Shown here one piece after another: positions 35,867 through 45,293 of a stretch of DNA of 64,000 nucleotides; position 1 is the first letter of the stretch, and every line of letters begins with the position of its first letter. The stretch covers positions 1 through 64,000 of the forward strand of contig CANLCJ010000002.1 of assembly GCA_947489085.1 (NCBI GenBank), in the 5' to 3' direction. The notes below the pieces were generated by a model that saw nothing but the letters and a program-made list of their open reading frames with translations, was not told where the DNA came from and searched no databases. Position numbers and translations under genes: made by a program. The stretch comes from an uncultured Flavobacteriaceae bacterium (GTDB lineage Bacteria > Bacteroidota > Bacteroidia > Flavobacteriales > Flavobacteriaceae).

Positions 35867-36961
35867 TTAATGTTTTACATCTAGGGCATCTCTTAAAGCA
35901 TTGCCTATCATCATAAATGCCATTACCAAACTCATAATACACAATCCGGGTATTATTGCCAAATAGGGCTTACCTAAAATAATATAGTTGTAGTGATCTT
36001 TTATCATAGCACCCCAACTTGCCATAGGCGGTTGTGCTCCAATGCCCAGAAAACTTAGCCCACTTTCTATTAAAATGGCTGCTGCAAAATTTGCCGCAGA
36101 TATTACAATTACTGGTGCCATAATATTTGGTAAAATGTGTTTGGTTATAATTCTAAAATGCCCATAACCTAATGCCTTTGCTGCTGTAATGTATTGCATT
36201 TCTTTTACGCTTATAATTTGCCCACGTACAATACGCGCTACCTCAACCCACATTGTTAGCCCTACTGCTATAAATACTTGCCAAAACCCTTTACCTAAAA
36301 CTAATGTTATGGCAATAACTAAAAGCAGCGTAGGTATAGACCAAGTAACGTTAATCATCCACATAATAACGTTATCTATTTTGCCACCAAAATACCCTCC
36401 TAGACTGCCTAAAAATACGCCGACAAGCAGAGATATAAAAACGGCTACAAAACCTATAAAAAATGATATTCTAGCGCCTACCAGAATTCTGCTTAGCAAG
36501 TCTCTACCATACTTATCTGTGCCAAACAAAAATTGCTTTTCTTTTACAAAAGAGGAGACCTCTTCTTTCGAAAATTCTTTTAGCACTATTGTTTTTTCCA
36601 TACCTTTTAATCCATCTGAAGCGTATGTAGTATAGCTTAACACATCATCTTGTATACTGTAACTGGAAATGGGTGTTTCTGTATTAGAATTTTTAACGCC
36701 AAAAAACAACTTACTCAACGTATTTTGTTCTTGTTTTAATTTTGAAGGTACAGTTAGCATTTTAACTTTAAACCCTGGTGGTTTAGAGTGTATGGACAAA
36801 TGCATTTGGTTGGCATGCTGCGAGTTGTCTGGTGCTAACATGTAAGCACATATAGAGACAATCCCTACAAATACAATAAACCAGAAACTAAAAACGCCCC
36901 AGAAGTTTTTTTTAAACTTTTGGAGCGCTAATTCTTTTAACGAATGCGATGCGTTATACAT
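35867..36961 (-). CDS. ABC transporter permease, OppC/DppC type
   Basis: This 364-aa inner-membrane permease of a dipeptide/oligopeptide (or nickel) ABC importer has a first transmembrane segment at about residues 22-44. A periplasmic loop of about 110 residues follows, then five more membrane segments. The DKYGRDLLSRILVGARISFF motif (about 149-168) is diagnostic of OppC. The EAA loop, which contacts the ATPase, reads AAKALGYGHFRIITKHILPN (about 258-277). No OppA, OppB or ATPase gene is adjacent. It starts 6 bases after the ctp protease gene and is probably expressed with it. Confidence 0.92.
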   Translation of the reverse strand: MYNASHSLKELALQKFKKNFWGVFSFWFIVFVGIVSICAYMLAPDNSQHANQMHLSIHSKPPGFKVKMLTVPSKLKQEQNTLSKLFFGVKNSNTETPISSYSIQDDVLSYTTYASDGLKGMEKTIVLKEFSKEEVSSFVKEKQFLFGTDKYGRDLLSRILVGARISFFIGFVAVFISLLVGVFLGSLGGYFGGKIDNVIMWMINVTWSIPTLLLVIAITLVLGKGFWQVFIAVGLTMWVEVARIVRGQIISVKEMQYITAAKALGYGHFRIITKHILPNIMAPVIVISAANFAAAILIESGLSFLGIGAQPPMASWGAMIKDHYNYIILGKPYLAIIPGLCIMSLVMAFMMIGNALRDALDVKH

Positions 36962-36967
36962 TAACTG

Positions 36968-39115
36968 TTAGCGTTTTACCTTTGCTACTTTCTTAAGGTT
37001 ATAAGACATTTTTATATCTTCGAGAATATGTACAGCCTCTTCTACATAAACGTCTTTACTTAAATTCTCATACCAACGCTCGCGTTTTTCTTGGAGATTA
37101 GTTGTGTCTTTTGTAAACAGTTGTCTCTCGTAACCTGTTGGTTGAAAGCTTAAATTTGTTTTGTATTCTGAAATTGCATCGAAACGCTTAGATTCTTGTT
37201 CGTTAATATCCGATTGCATTTTAAACGTTTTATAGTTTAAAGAAACTCTTGTATTGTCTATTTTATTTTTAACCCATCTTGCATTTTCTTCAATAAGCTT
37301 TAATTGCTCATTGTTACTCATACGCTGCTTGCTCTTTTTTATTGTTTTTTCGTAATCGAAATAGCTTTCCCAAGTATCGTATTGGGCTGGATCGATTTCA
37401 TCATAAGGTAGAGGGTTTTCTTTTTCTTTTTCTCCTACTTCTATAAAACTGAAACGTCCAGGCACTTGTACATCACTCTTTACACCTTCTAGTTGTACAG
37501 AACCGCCATTAATTCTATAATATTTTTGCGTTGTAAAAGCTAATGCACCTAAGTCGCCATTTGTGTTGTTGCGAACTAACTTGTTTAGGTTATACACATT
37601 TTGCACTGTACCTTTGCCATAAGTTTGCTTGCTCCCAATTACTATGGCTCGCTTGTAATCTTGCATTGCAGCAGCCATAATTTCGGAGGCCGATGCAGAC
37701 AATTCGTTTACAAGAATTACCAATGGTCCATCCCATACAATAGATTTATCTTTATCCTTTAAGACTTCTTTCGGAGAGTCTGTAGACCGAACTTGCACTA
37801 CAGGACCTTCTTTTATAAACAGGCCTGCCATCTCTACAACTGTTGGTAAAGATCCACCGCCATTACTTCTTAAATCAAGAATAAGCCCTTCCATACCATC
37901 TTGCTTTAAACGTTCTATTTCTCTGCGAACGTCTTTGGCGGCATTCAAATTTTTATAATCATCGAAATCTACATAAAAGCGCGGTAGATTTATAATGCCA
38001 AACTTTTTATTTTCTTTTTCTACTACCGAGGATTTCGCATAAGTTTCTCCTAACTCTACAATATCTCTAACAATAGTAACGTCTTTTACAGTACCGTCTA
38101 CTTTTTTAATTGTAAGAGTTACTTTTGTGCCTTTTGGGCCTTTTATATATTTAATAGCATCGCTTATGCGCATGCCTACTATGTCTATCCCTTTTTCTTC
38201 ATTTTCTTGCTTCACTTTAAGTATAACATCTTCAACTTCTAACAATTGACTTCTCCAAGCAGGACCACCAGATATTAGTTCTACTATCTTAATATAGTCC
38301 ATACGTTTTGTTAGCCTTGCACCTATTCCTTCCAGCTTTCCAGACATCTGCGTATCGAAATCTTCTTTTCCTTTGGGCGCTAAATAGTAAGTATGCGGAT
38401 CAAACTCTTCTACTATGGTATTAACGTAGGTAGAAAAACGATCTTCTCGGGTTTGGTCGTCTACATTATCATTAAAATAAATATCTATAGAGCGTAGTGT
38501 AGCTTCTCTCGCCTCTTTTTCTATCTCAGCTTCGGTTTTCATTACATAAGCAGCATCTTTTTCTTGTTTCTGCTTTTCATCTTCGTAAATATCGTCGTAA
38601 TTGGACAGTGTAGAAAATTTTAGTTGTTTTCTCCAACGTTCATGCATTTCTCTTCTACTGTATACGTAGTCTAAGTTTTCAGAGTCTGTATCGAAACTTT
38701 CTTCTACAGTATAATCGAAAGGCTCAGACAATACATCTTTGTAAATAAGTTTTACCTCTTCTATTCGCTGCAACAAACGGTCGTCTACCACATCAAAAAA
38801 ACCGATATTAAACGATTTTAATTGATCGTCTATTTGCGTCTCGTATTTCTTGAACTGTTCATAATCAGACTCATAAAAAAATCGCTTGGCAGGGTCTACG
38901 CGTTCAATGTAGTGCTCGAATAACCGCTTAGAGAATGTATTGTCTAACTGTATGGGATCGAAATGCCCCTGTTGCAATACATAGGTTACAACCTGTATTA
39001 GCAATTTATCTTTATCTGGGTTCTCTATTGACTTTGAGGTAAAACTGCAAGAGGCGAATGCTAAAAGCAGCATTAATAGCAAAACTCTATAATTCATTTT
39101 CATCATATCCTTCAT
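36968..39115 (-). CDS. Carboxy-terminal processing protease (Prc/CtpA, S41)
   Basis: This 715-aa periplasmic tail-specific protease degrades or trims envelope proteins. The signal is lipoprotein-like (LLLAFASC, Cys near residue 23), so membrane anchoring is likely. An N-terminal helical domain (about 30-240) is followed by a PDZ domain (about 245-345, with GIGARLTKR). The S41 protease domain carries LILDLRSNGGGSLP (about 412-425), the nucleophile in ELSASASEIMAAA (about 475-487), and the general-base Lys in KQTYGKGTVQ (about 500-509). A C-terminal DUF3340-like region follows. This size and order match E. coli Prc rather than short CtpA. Several nearby Met codons make the exact start uncertain. 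Confidence 0.95.
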   Translation of the reverse strand: MKDMMKMNYRVLLLMLLLAFASCSFTSKSIENPDKDKLLIQVVTYVLQQGHFDPIQLDNTFSKRLFEHYIERVDPAKRFFYESDYEQFKKYETQIDDQLKSFNIGFFDVVDDRLLQRIEEVKLIYKDVLSEPFDYTVEESFDTDSENLDYVYSRREMHERWRKQLKFSTLSNYDDIYEDEKQKQEKDAAYVMKTEAEIEKEAREATLRSIDIYFNDNVDDQTREDRFSTYVNTIVEEFDPHTYYLAPKGKEDFDTQMSGKLEGIGARLTKRMDYIKIVELISGGPAWRSQLLEVEDVILKVKQENEEKGIDIVGMRISDAIKYIKGPKGTKVTLTIKKVDGTVKDVTIVRDIVELGETYAKSSVVEKENKKFGIINLPRFYVDFDDYKNLNAAKDVRREIERLKQDGMEGLILDLRSNGGGSLPTVVEMAGLFIKEGPVVQVRSTDSPKEVLKDKDKSIVWDGPLVILVNELSASASEIMAAAMQDYKRAIVIGSKQTYGKGTVQNVYNLNKLVRNNTNGDLGALAFTTQKYYRINGGSVQLEGVKSDVQVPGRFSFIEVGEKEKENPLPYDEIDPAQYDTWESYFDYEKTIKKSKQRMSNNEQLKLIEENARWVKNKIDNTRVSLNYKTFKMQSDINEQESKRFDAISEYKTNLSFQPTGYERQLFTKDTTNLQEKRERWYENLSKDVYVEEAVHILEDIKMSYNLKKVAKVKR

Positions 39116-39246
39116 GGCTATATAAAGTAAATTTTAATTATTTCTATATCATTTACTAAAATAAAGAAAAAACCGTGCCATCATACTAATTATAAGCTAT
39201 TTTTTTGTTAAACAAAAGAAAGGAAGTCTTTACATAAGATTTTATG

Positions 39247-39254
39247 TATTTTTG
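39247..39254 (+). promoter_or_regulatory. Candidate -7 element of the surE operon
   Basis: TATTTTTG fits TAnnTTTG and lies 25 bases before the surE start codon. A TTG at the right distance upstream is not seen, so support is moderate. Confidence 0.5.
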
Positions 39255-39279
39255 CCGTGTCTAAATTCACGACAAATTT

Positions 39280-40074
39280 ATGTCTAAAAAACCATTAATT
39301 CTTGTAACAAACGACGATGGCATAACTGCTCCTGGCATTAGAGCTTTAATTCGCATTATGAATCGTATTGGAGACGTTGTTGTTGTTGCACCAAACAGTC
39401 CACAGAGTGGAAAAGGTCACGCTATAACTATAGATACAACGCTGCATGTTGAGCAATTGAATGTGCCAGACAACACTCATCTAGAGTATACTTGCTCTGG
39501 TACACCGGCAGATTGTGTTAAGCTTGCTATTAGAGAAATTTTAGACAGAACTCCAGATCTTTGCGTTTCTGGTATTAACCACGGCTCTAATGCGTCTATA
39601 AATGTTATTTATTCTGGCACCATGAGCGCCGCTATAGAGGCAGGTATTGAAGGAGTGCCTGCTATAGGCTTTTCGCTTCTAAACTACAATTGGGATGCCA
39701 CTTTTAGTGCTTGCGAAACTTACGTGGAAACCATAATTCAACTTGTTTTAAATAAAGGACTTGATAAGGATACTGTGTTGAATGTGAATTTTCCAGACAT
39801 CCCGAAATCTCAAATTAAAGGCATTAAAGTTTGCAGACAGGCTCGTGCTAATTGGGTTGAGGCTTTTGATAAACGTAAAACACCTCAAGGCAAGGATTAC
39901 TATTGGTTAACTGGCCAATTTGTTAATTTAGATGATGGTACTGACACAGATGAATGGGCTTTGGAAAACCACTACATATCTTTAGTCCCTGTGCAATTTG
40001 ATTTAACTGCTCATCGCGCTATAGACCGCCTTAACACATGGAAGTTTAATGATTTTAACACATCTCGGGATTAA
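39280..40074 (+). CDS. surE: 5'/3'-nucleotidase SurE
   Basis: This metal-dependent nucleoside monophosphatase acts in the stationary phase and stress. The metal-binding Asp pair lies in LVTNDDGITAPGI (about residues 8-20). NSPQSGKGHAIT (about 39-50), SGINHGSNASINVIYSGTMSA (about 98-118) and GFSLLNY are family signatures. The length of 264 aa is normal. It begins a four- or five-gene plus-strand run. Its stop overlaps the next start by one base (TAATG). Confidence 0.96.
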   Translation: MSKKPLILVTNDDGITAPGIRALIRIMNRIGDVVVVAPNSPQSGKGHAITIDTTLHVEQLNVPDNTHLEYTCSGTPADCVKLAIREILDRTPDLCVSGINHGSNASINVIYSGTMSAAIEAGIEGVPAIGFSLLNYNWDATFSACETYVETIIQLVLNKGLDKDTVLNVNFPDIPKSQIKGIKVCRQARANWVEAFDKRKTPQGKDYYWLTGQFVNLDDGTDTDEWALENHYISLVPVQFDLTAHRAIDRLNTWKFNDFNTSRD

Positions 40075-40355
40075 TGAAAAAAGAACTCGTTATAGGTATT
40101 GCTATTGGACTGATAGCTAATGCTATTGGATTATTTTTTACGGCACAACTGTTGGGTAATGGCGACGATTTTACTAAAGTTTTAAAGGCTGCTTTCGAAG
40201 AAGGTTTTCTTGGTAAGCTTATAAGTTTAGGTGCGGTATTAAACCTTATTGCCTTTTTTGTTTTTATAAAAAAACGACAAGATTACCGTGCAAGAGGTGT
40301 ATTATTAATTACGGTTTTTATAGCTGTTTTTACTTTTATCATCAAACTATTTTAA
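40074..40355 (+). CDS. Small membrane protein of unknown function
   Basis: This 93-aa protein has three hydrophobic segments (about residues 5-25, 48-65 and 74-92), with a charged loop between the first two (DDFTKVLKAAFEEGF) and a KKRQDYRAR loop after the second. It is translationally coupled to surE by a one-base stop/start overlap and lies 49 bases before lpxB. No family is recognised. The tight linkage between surE and lpxB suggests a membrane role, but that is inference only. Confidence 0.75.
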   Translation: MKKELVIGIAIGLIANAIGLFFTAQLLGNGDDFTKVLKAAFEEGFLGKLISLGAVLNLIAFFVFIKKRQDYRARGVLLITVFIAVFTFIIKLF

Positions 40356-40404
40356 GGCATTAGTTGTCTTTTAGGCAAAACAAACTGTAACACTCGATTT
40401 GTAT

Positions 40405-41517
40405 ATGAAATATTATATTCTTGCAGGAGAAGCTTCTGGCGATTTGCACGGTGCCAATCTTATTAAAGCGCTTAAAATTGTGGATACCAACGCTAACATT
40501 AAATGCTGGGGTGGCGATTTGATGCAAGATGCTGGTGGCGAACTTGTAAAACATTACAAAGAGCGCGCCTTTATGGGGTTTACAGAAGTGTTACGCAACC
40601 TAAAGAAAATTTTTAAACTCATTAGTTTTTGCAAAAGCGATATAGATGCTTTTAAACCAGATGTTATTGTTTTTATAGACAACTCAGGGTTTAATTTGCG
40701 CATAGCTAAATGGGCCAAAGCAAGTGGCTATAAAACCAATTACTATATTTCTCCTCAAGTATGGGCTTCTAGAGCTGGAAGGGTTAAGGCCATTAAACGA
40801 GATATAGATGCTATGTATGTTATTTTGCCTTTTGTTAAGGCATTTTACAAAAAGTATAATTATAATGTTGAATTTGTTGGGCACCCGCTAATTGATGCTA
40901 TAGCTAACAGAACACAGGTGGATGCCAATACATTTAGGAAAACTCATAAATTGGGAGACAAACCCATTATTGCTCTTTTACCTGGCAGTAGAAAACAGGA
41001 GATTACCAAAATGCTAAGTGTTATGCTTGGTATGGTGGATGCCTTTCCTGAATACCAATTTGTAATTGCTGGGGCACCTAGCCAAGATTACGACTTTTAC
41101 AGCACTTTTATTAAAAACGCTTCTGTGCGTTTTATAGCTAACAAAACTTACGATTTGCTTAGTGTTTCTTATGCCGCACTTGTTACCTCTGGCACTGCCA
41201 CGTTAGAGACTGCGTTATTTAAAGTACCTCAAGTTGTTTGCTATAAGGGTAGTGCTATTTCTTACCATATTGCAAAACGCATTATAACGCTAAAATTTAT
41301 TTCGTTGGTTAACCTTATTATGGATAAAGAGGTGGTTACAGAACTTATTCAAAATGATTTTAATGCTAAACGTTTAAAACAAGAATTAGAACTTATCTTA
41401 GACAAAAAAGCGCGAGACATCATGTTCCATAACTACTATGAACTGGAACTTAAACTTGGAGGCAGAGGTGCCAGCGAAAAAACTGCAAAGCTTATATTTA
41501 ACGCTTTGAATACCTGA
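40405..41517 (+). CDS. lpxB: Lipid-A-disaccharide synthase LpxB
   Basis: This peripheral membrane glycosyltransferase (GT19) joins UDP-2,3-diacylglucosamine and lipid X in lipid A synthesis. It starts MKYYILAGEASGDLHG at ATG 40405; the TTG two codons upstream is not needed. Further marks are FMGFTEVLRNL (about 52-62), the Gly/Pro-rich YISPQVWASR (about 112-121), FVGHPLIDA (about 155-163), LPGSRKQEI (about 191-199) and TSGTATLETALF (about 262-273). The length of 370 aa is normal. Confidence 0.96.
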   Translation: MKYYILAGEASGDLHGANLIKALKIVDTNANIKCWGGDLMQDAGGELVKHYKERAFMGFTEVLRNLKKIFKLISFCKSDIDAFKPDVIVFIDNSGFNLRIAKWAKASGYKTNYYISPQVWASRAGRVKAIKRDIDAMYVILPFVKAFYKKYNYNVEFVGHPLIDAIANRTQVDANTFRKTHKLGDKPIIALLPGSRKQEITKMLSVMLGMVDAFPEYQFVIAGAPSQDYDFYSTFIKNASVRFIANKTYDLLSVSYAALVTSGTATLETALFKVPQVVCYKGSAISYHIAKRIITLKFISLVNLIMDKEVVTELIQNDFNAKRLKQELELILDKKARDIMFHNYYELELKLGGRGASEKTAKLIFNALNT

Positions 41518-41523
41518 TTTTAA

Positions 41524-42057
41524 ATGAAAAAACTCCTACTTATAGTCCTTTGCATCTTTTGTTGCTACCATTGTAAACCCAAACATTCTACAGTTATTAC
41601 AAAAAAGGCTGTTATAGAACGAAAAAACAATAATACGCCTAAGCCTATACCCTCAAGACAAAAGGTACTTTCCAAACCTTCTAAAATTGTAAATTATTCG
41701 AAACAATTTTTAGGCACCAGATACAAATGGGGTGGCACTACCAAAGCGGGCATGGATTGTTCTGGTTTAGTTTATGAGTCTTTTAGAGCGCATGATATTT
41801 ATTTACCTAGAATTTCCAGAGACATGGCTAAAAAAGGGCACAGCATCGCGCTTAAAAAAGTACTTAAAGGCGATCTGCTTTTTTTTAAAACAAACAAAAA
41901 CAAAAGGAATGCCATTAATCATGTAGGGCTTATTGTAGATATTAAAAATAATGATATTTACTTTATTCATGCCACGAGTTCCAAAGGTGTTATTATTTCT
42001 TCCATTAACCAATCGTATTGGAAATCGGCTTTTGCAGAAGCTAGACGTGTTTTGTAA
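41524..42057 (+). CDS. NlpC/P60 family lipoprotein (putative cell-wall endopeptidase)
   Basis: This 177-aa lipoprotein is likely to cut peptidoglycan stem peptides. The signal runs MKKLLLIVLCIFCCYHC, where a Cys near residue 17 would be lipidated (CKPKH). A basic linker (about 20-55) leads to the NlpC/P60 domain. The catalytic Cys is in GMDCSGLVYES (about residues 77-87), the His in NHVGLIVD (about 131-138), and the third polar residue is probably His in FIHATSS (about 146-152). It is 6 bases after lpxB and 23 before the comEC-like gene. It resembles Spr/MepS in size and layout. Confidence 0.92.
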   Translation: MKKLLLIVLCIFCCYHCKPKHSTVITKKAVIERKNNNTPKPIPSRQKVLSKPSKIVNYSKQFLGTRYKWGGTTKAGMDCSGLVYESFRAHDIYLPRISRDMAKKGHSIALKKVLKGDLLFFKTNKNKRNAINHVGLIVDIKNNDIYFIHATSSKGVIISSINQSYWKSAFAEARRVL

Positions 42058-42080
42058 GTTAATTCATTAACTTTAGCCCC

Positions 42081-44123
42081 ATGCGGGTTTTAAATTTTAC
42101 CATAATACAACTTACTGTTTTTTTAACAGTAGGTATCTGCTTAGGGTATCTTCGCAGGATACCACTTGTAACATCTGCCTGTTTTCTAGCGGCTTCCATA
42201 GTAACACTTGCTGTACTATATGTTCTTACTAGAAAAACTACAGATCAAAAACTGTGGTTTAATTTTGCAACATGGATAGCCATGGTAAGTATTGGTGTTT
42301 TTAGTGTTAACTGCCATAACCCTAAAAACAAGGTATCGCATTATACCAACAGCGCTGCTTTTAAAGAAAACACCTTAGGCACTCTAAATCTCCAAGTTTA
42401 TCAACATTTAAAGTCTAGTGCTTATTACCATAAATACTATGCAAACATTCAAGCCATAGGTAGTAGCACTGTTAGTGGGAAACTACTATTACGCATCCCC
42501 AAAACTCAAACTGACAGCATTTTAAATATAGGCGATATTTTTATAGCTAATGCTAAAATAGCGCCTTTAACCAGGCCATTAAATCCTGGACAATTCGATT
42601 ATGCCGAATACTTGGAACGACAGTATGTTTACCACCAAATAACCTTAAACTCAGCTTCGCTACACAAGCTTAACCAGCAAACCTTTTCTATCCTGAGACT
42701 TTCGCACAAATTTAAAGCGCATGTTATAACTAACTTAAAGTTGTATCGATTTAAGCCAGATACACTTGCTGTTATAAACGCTTTATTTTTAGGGGAACGT
42801 AAAGATATTAACTCTACACTACAAAGTGCATATACTAATGCGGGCGTTGTACATATCTTAGCACTATCTGGCCTTCATATTGGTCTTATTGTCGTTTTTC
42901 TAAATTTTATTTTAAGACCGCTAAACCGCGTGCCATCAGGACGTCTTCTTAAAATAGGTTTTATAGTACTAGTGTTATGGAGTTTCGCCTTTATATCTGG
43001 ACTATCTGCTTCTGTAGTTAGGGCTGTAACAATGTTTAGTATCTTAAGTATAGGTACGCATTTAAAACGACCTACCAATATTTACAACACATTAGCATCA
43101 TCTATATTTATTATTTTACTTTTTAACCCTCTCTTACTATTCGATATTGGTTTTCAACTTAGCTATGTTGCTGTTTTTGCTATTGTAAGTATAGATCCCA
43201 TTTTATACAAACTATGGCAACCTAAGCATTGGCTTCTAAATGTATATTGGCACACATTAACTGTTACTGTTTCCGCTCAAATTGGCATCCTCCCTATAAG
43301 CTTGTATTATTTCCATAAGTTTTCTGGTTTGTTTTTTATTTCAAACCTTATAATTATTCCTTTTTTAAGTATTGTAATTGGGTTCGGTATTTTAGTTATT
43401 ACCGCTGCTATAATAGGTGTTCTTCCCAACTTTATTGCTCGTATTTTCGAAGCTTTAATACATGGAATGAATGCTATTACTATACGGATTTCCCAATACG
43501 AGGCTTTTATATTTGAAAATATCTCTTTTAATATACTTTATCTTATTACTGCCTATACGTTTATTATTAGTATCTATTTTTTAATACTTAAGCGTAATTT
43601 TAAACGTCTCTCGCTTGCACTTTGTGCTACAATTTTTATGCTGCTTTCATTTATTTATACAGATTATACTTTGCCCCAAAAGCAATTTATAGTCTTTAAT
43701 AAGTATCGGAGTAGTTTGATTGGATTAGTTTCTAGAGATACTATTCGTGTAATAGTTAGTGATAGAAAACTACCATCTTTAGAGCCCCCTTCTGCTATTA
43801 AAGATTTCATGGTAAAACGCCATGTTAAAACTTATATTCGTGGAGAAATGCAACCTTTATATGCCTTAAACACTGAAACACTTTTGGTTGTAGATAGTTT
43901 ATGCGTTTACAATGTAAAGGCTTTTAAACCTGATTATGTACTTTTAACAGCTTCTCCAAAACTCAATTTAGAGCGGCTAATTACCACTCTAAAACCTAAA
44001 TGCATTATCGCAGATGGTAGCAATTACAGATCTTATATTGCTTTATGGCGAAGTATTTGCAAAACACATAAAACACCTTTTCATTTTACGGGTGTTGATG
44101 GTGCTTTTGTTTGGAGCAATTAA
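42081..44123 (+). CDS. ComEC/Rec2-family competence protein with degenerate C-terminal domain
   Basis: This 680-aa polytopic protein resembles the DNA-uptake channel ComEC. Residues of about 5-65 hold the first membrane segments, and about 75-200 form a periplasmic OB-like (DUF4131) region. The competence membrane domain is at about 225-515, with the signature NAGVVHILALSGLHIGLI (about 253-270) and FISGLSASVVRAVTMF (about 300-315). In many ComEC proteins the C-terminus is a metallo-beta-lactamase domain. Here residues of about 530-680 keep a shortened version but show no HxHxDH metal site. It ends 3 bases from a convergent thioredoxin-like gene, with no visible terminator. Confidence 0.9.
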   Translation: MRVLNFTIIQLTVFLTVGICLGYLRRIPLVTSACFLAASIVTLAVLYVLTRKTTDQKLWFNFATWIAMVSIGVFSVNCHNPKNKVSHYTNSAAFKENTLGTLNLQVYQHLKSSAYYHKYYANIQAIGSSTVSGKLLLRIPKTQTDSILNIGDIFIANAKIAPLTRPLNPGQFDYAEYLERQYVYHQITLNSASLHKLNQQTFSILRLSHKFKAHVITNLKLYRFKPDTLAVINALFLGERKDINSTLQSAYTNAGVVHILALSGLHIGLIVVFLNFILRPLNRVPSGRLLKIGFIVLVLWSFAFISGLSASVVRAVTMFSILSIGTHLKRPTNIYNTLASSIFIILLFNPLLLFDIGFQLSYVAVFAIVSIDPILYKLWQPKHWLLNVYWHTLTVTVSAQIGILPISLYYFHKFSGLFFISNLIIIPFLSIVIGFGILVITAAIIGVLPNFIARIFEALIHGMNAITIRISQYEAFIFENISFNILYLITAYTFIISIYFLILKRNFKRLSLALCATIFMLLSFIYTDYTLPQKQFIVFNKYRSSLIGLVSRDTIRVIVSDRKLPSLEPPSAIKDFMVKRHVKTYIRGEMQPLYALNTETLLVVDSLCVYNVKAFKPDYVLLTASPKLNLERLITTLKPKCIIADGSNYRSYIALWRSICKTHKTPFHFTGVDGAFVWSN

Positions 44124-44126
44124 GTT

Positions 44127-44681
44127 TTAGCCTTGAAATTGGGGTTTAAAATCCTGTAAATAGGCATCAAACTCTTCTTGACTTTTTATAGATTTATGTG
44201 TGTCGTTTTTAAAAAGCTTTAGGTACAACTCTAATTGTTGTGCCGAAAAGAAACCTCTTAAAGGCGTTATAACATTTGTATCTTCGTCAAAAAAAACGAT
44301 TGTTGGATAGGCATTTATTTGTAAATATCTCGCAAAATCATGTGGACTATTTCTAGTGTTTTTTTTAGCCTCATCGTAATCTTTATTTACAAATGTCTGC
44401 TCTTTATAAGTTACTTTAGAGTTACCTTCTCCATTAAATTTTACAGCGTAATAATTTTCGTTAACATAGGCTGCCAAGTCTGGATTTTTAAATGTTCTTT
44501 TATCTAACATTTTACATGGTCCACACCAAACTGTATACACATCCATAAGTATCTTTTTAGGCTTCTTTTTTTGGAGCGAAATAGCTTCTTCTAAACTTAC
44601 CCAGTGAATGTCTTGAGCAAAAGTTGTATAACTGGAAAGCAATGCTATAATTGCTAGTATTAGATATTGTGTTTTTTTCAT
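44127..44681 (-). CDS. Exported thioredoxin-fold protein
   Basis: This is a 184-aa periplasmic thiol protein. The signal peptide ends TTFAQ/D (residue 23). The thioredoxin active site is CGPC (in TVWCGPCKMLDKRTF, about residues 50-64), followed by a cis-Pro in NAYPTIVFFDED (about 127-138). It resembles the DUF255/thioredoxin_7 group and probably reduces or isomerises disulfides in the envelope. It lies 48 bases after a second thioredoxin-like gene. Confidence 0.9.
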   Translation of the reverse strand: MKKTQYLILAIIALLSSYTTFAQDIHWVSLEEAISLQKKKPKKILMDVYTVWCGPCKMLDKRTFKNPDLAAYVNENYYAVKFNGEGNSKVTYKEQTFVNKDYDEAKKNTRNSPHDFARYLQINAYPTIVFFDEDTNVITPLRGFFSAQQLELYLKLFKNDTHKSIKSQEEFDAYLQDFKPQFQG

Positions 44682-44729
44682 TACTAAGTTTATGTCTGTT
44701 TCTGTAAAATATATCTATACGGGTTAGCC

Positions 44730-45206
44730 TTAAGATTTACTCTTAGACTTAACTATGTTATCGGCAACAGCTAGCCATCTCCCTGAACCACCTTTTACAA
44801 AACCTGTACTACCTAAATGCACTAAATTCATTTTATTCCCTTCTGCTTTTTCTGGATTTGCAAAAACTACAGTAGGATACCCTCTTACTTTAAAGAGATT
44901 TTGCATTTGGTAGTTTTGAATTTGTAAATTTCTGTCTAACTTTTTTCGTCTGGGAAAATCCAGTTCTACCAAAACAACATTATTTGCTGCCCAAGTTTCA
45001 AAATCTTGGGTAACAAGAACTTCTCTTTGTAGTTTTTTACACCATCCGCACCAATCTGATCCTGTAAAGAACATGAGTAACGGTTTATCTTCTTGAATGG
45101 CTATTTCTGATGCTTTTTGCATATCGTTATGCCATACCAACTCCTGAGCAGTTAAAGCAGTTGTACTGTATAAGAGTAATGCTATTATATATATTGTATG
45201 TTTCAT
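44730..45206 (-). CDS. Exported thioredoxin-fold protein
   Basis: This 158-aa protein starts at ATG 45206, which gives a normal signal peptide (MKHTIYIIALLLYSTTALTA/QE). The upstream ATG at 45242 would add a polar 12-residue tail in front. The active site is CGWC (in GSDWCGWCKKLQREV, about residues 43-57), and the cis-Pro is in RGYPTVVFANPEK. It is distinct from its neighbour (CGPC) and is not a recent duplicate. The gene is part of the minus-strand run behind the peptide transporters. Confidence 0.88.
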   Translation of the reverse strand: MKHTIYIIALLLYSTTALTAQELVWHNDMQKASEIAIQEDKPLLMFFTGSDWCGWCKKLQREVLVTQDFETWAANNVVLVELDFPRRKKLDRNLQIQNYQMQNLFKVRGYPTVVFANPEKAEGNKMNLVHLGSTGFVKGGSGRWLAVADNIVKSKSKS

Positions 45207-45293
45207 GATGAGATTATTGCAATTCTTGTGCCTAACATACAAAAAAAGCGCCTAAAGTGGCTGTTATATTATGCTTTTTAGCTTTTTTTTCGA

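Noticed and set aside
36189-36635. 148-aa plus-strand open frame opposite the OppC permease
   Set aside because: It lies wholly inside a clear permease gene on the other strand and has no signal or motif of its own.
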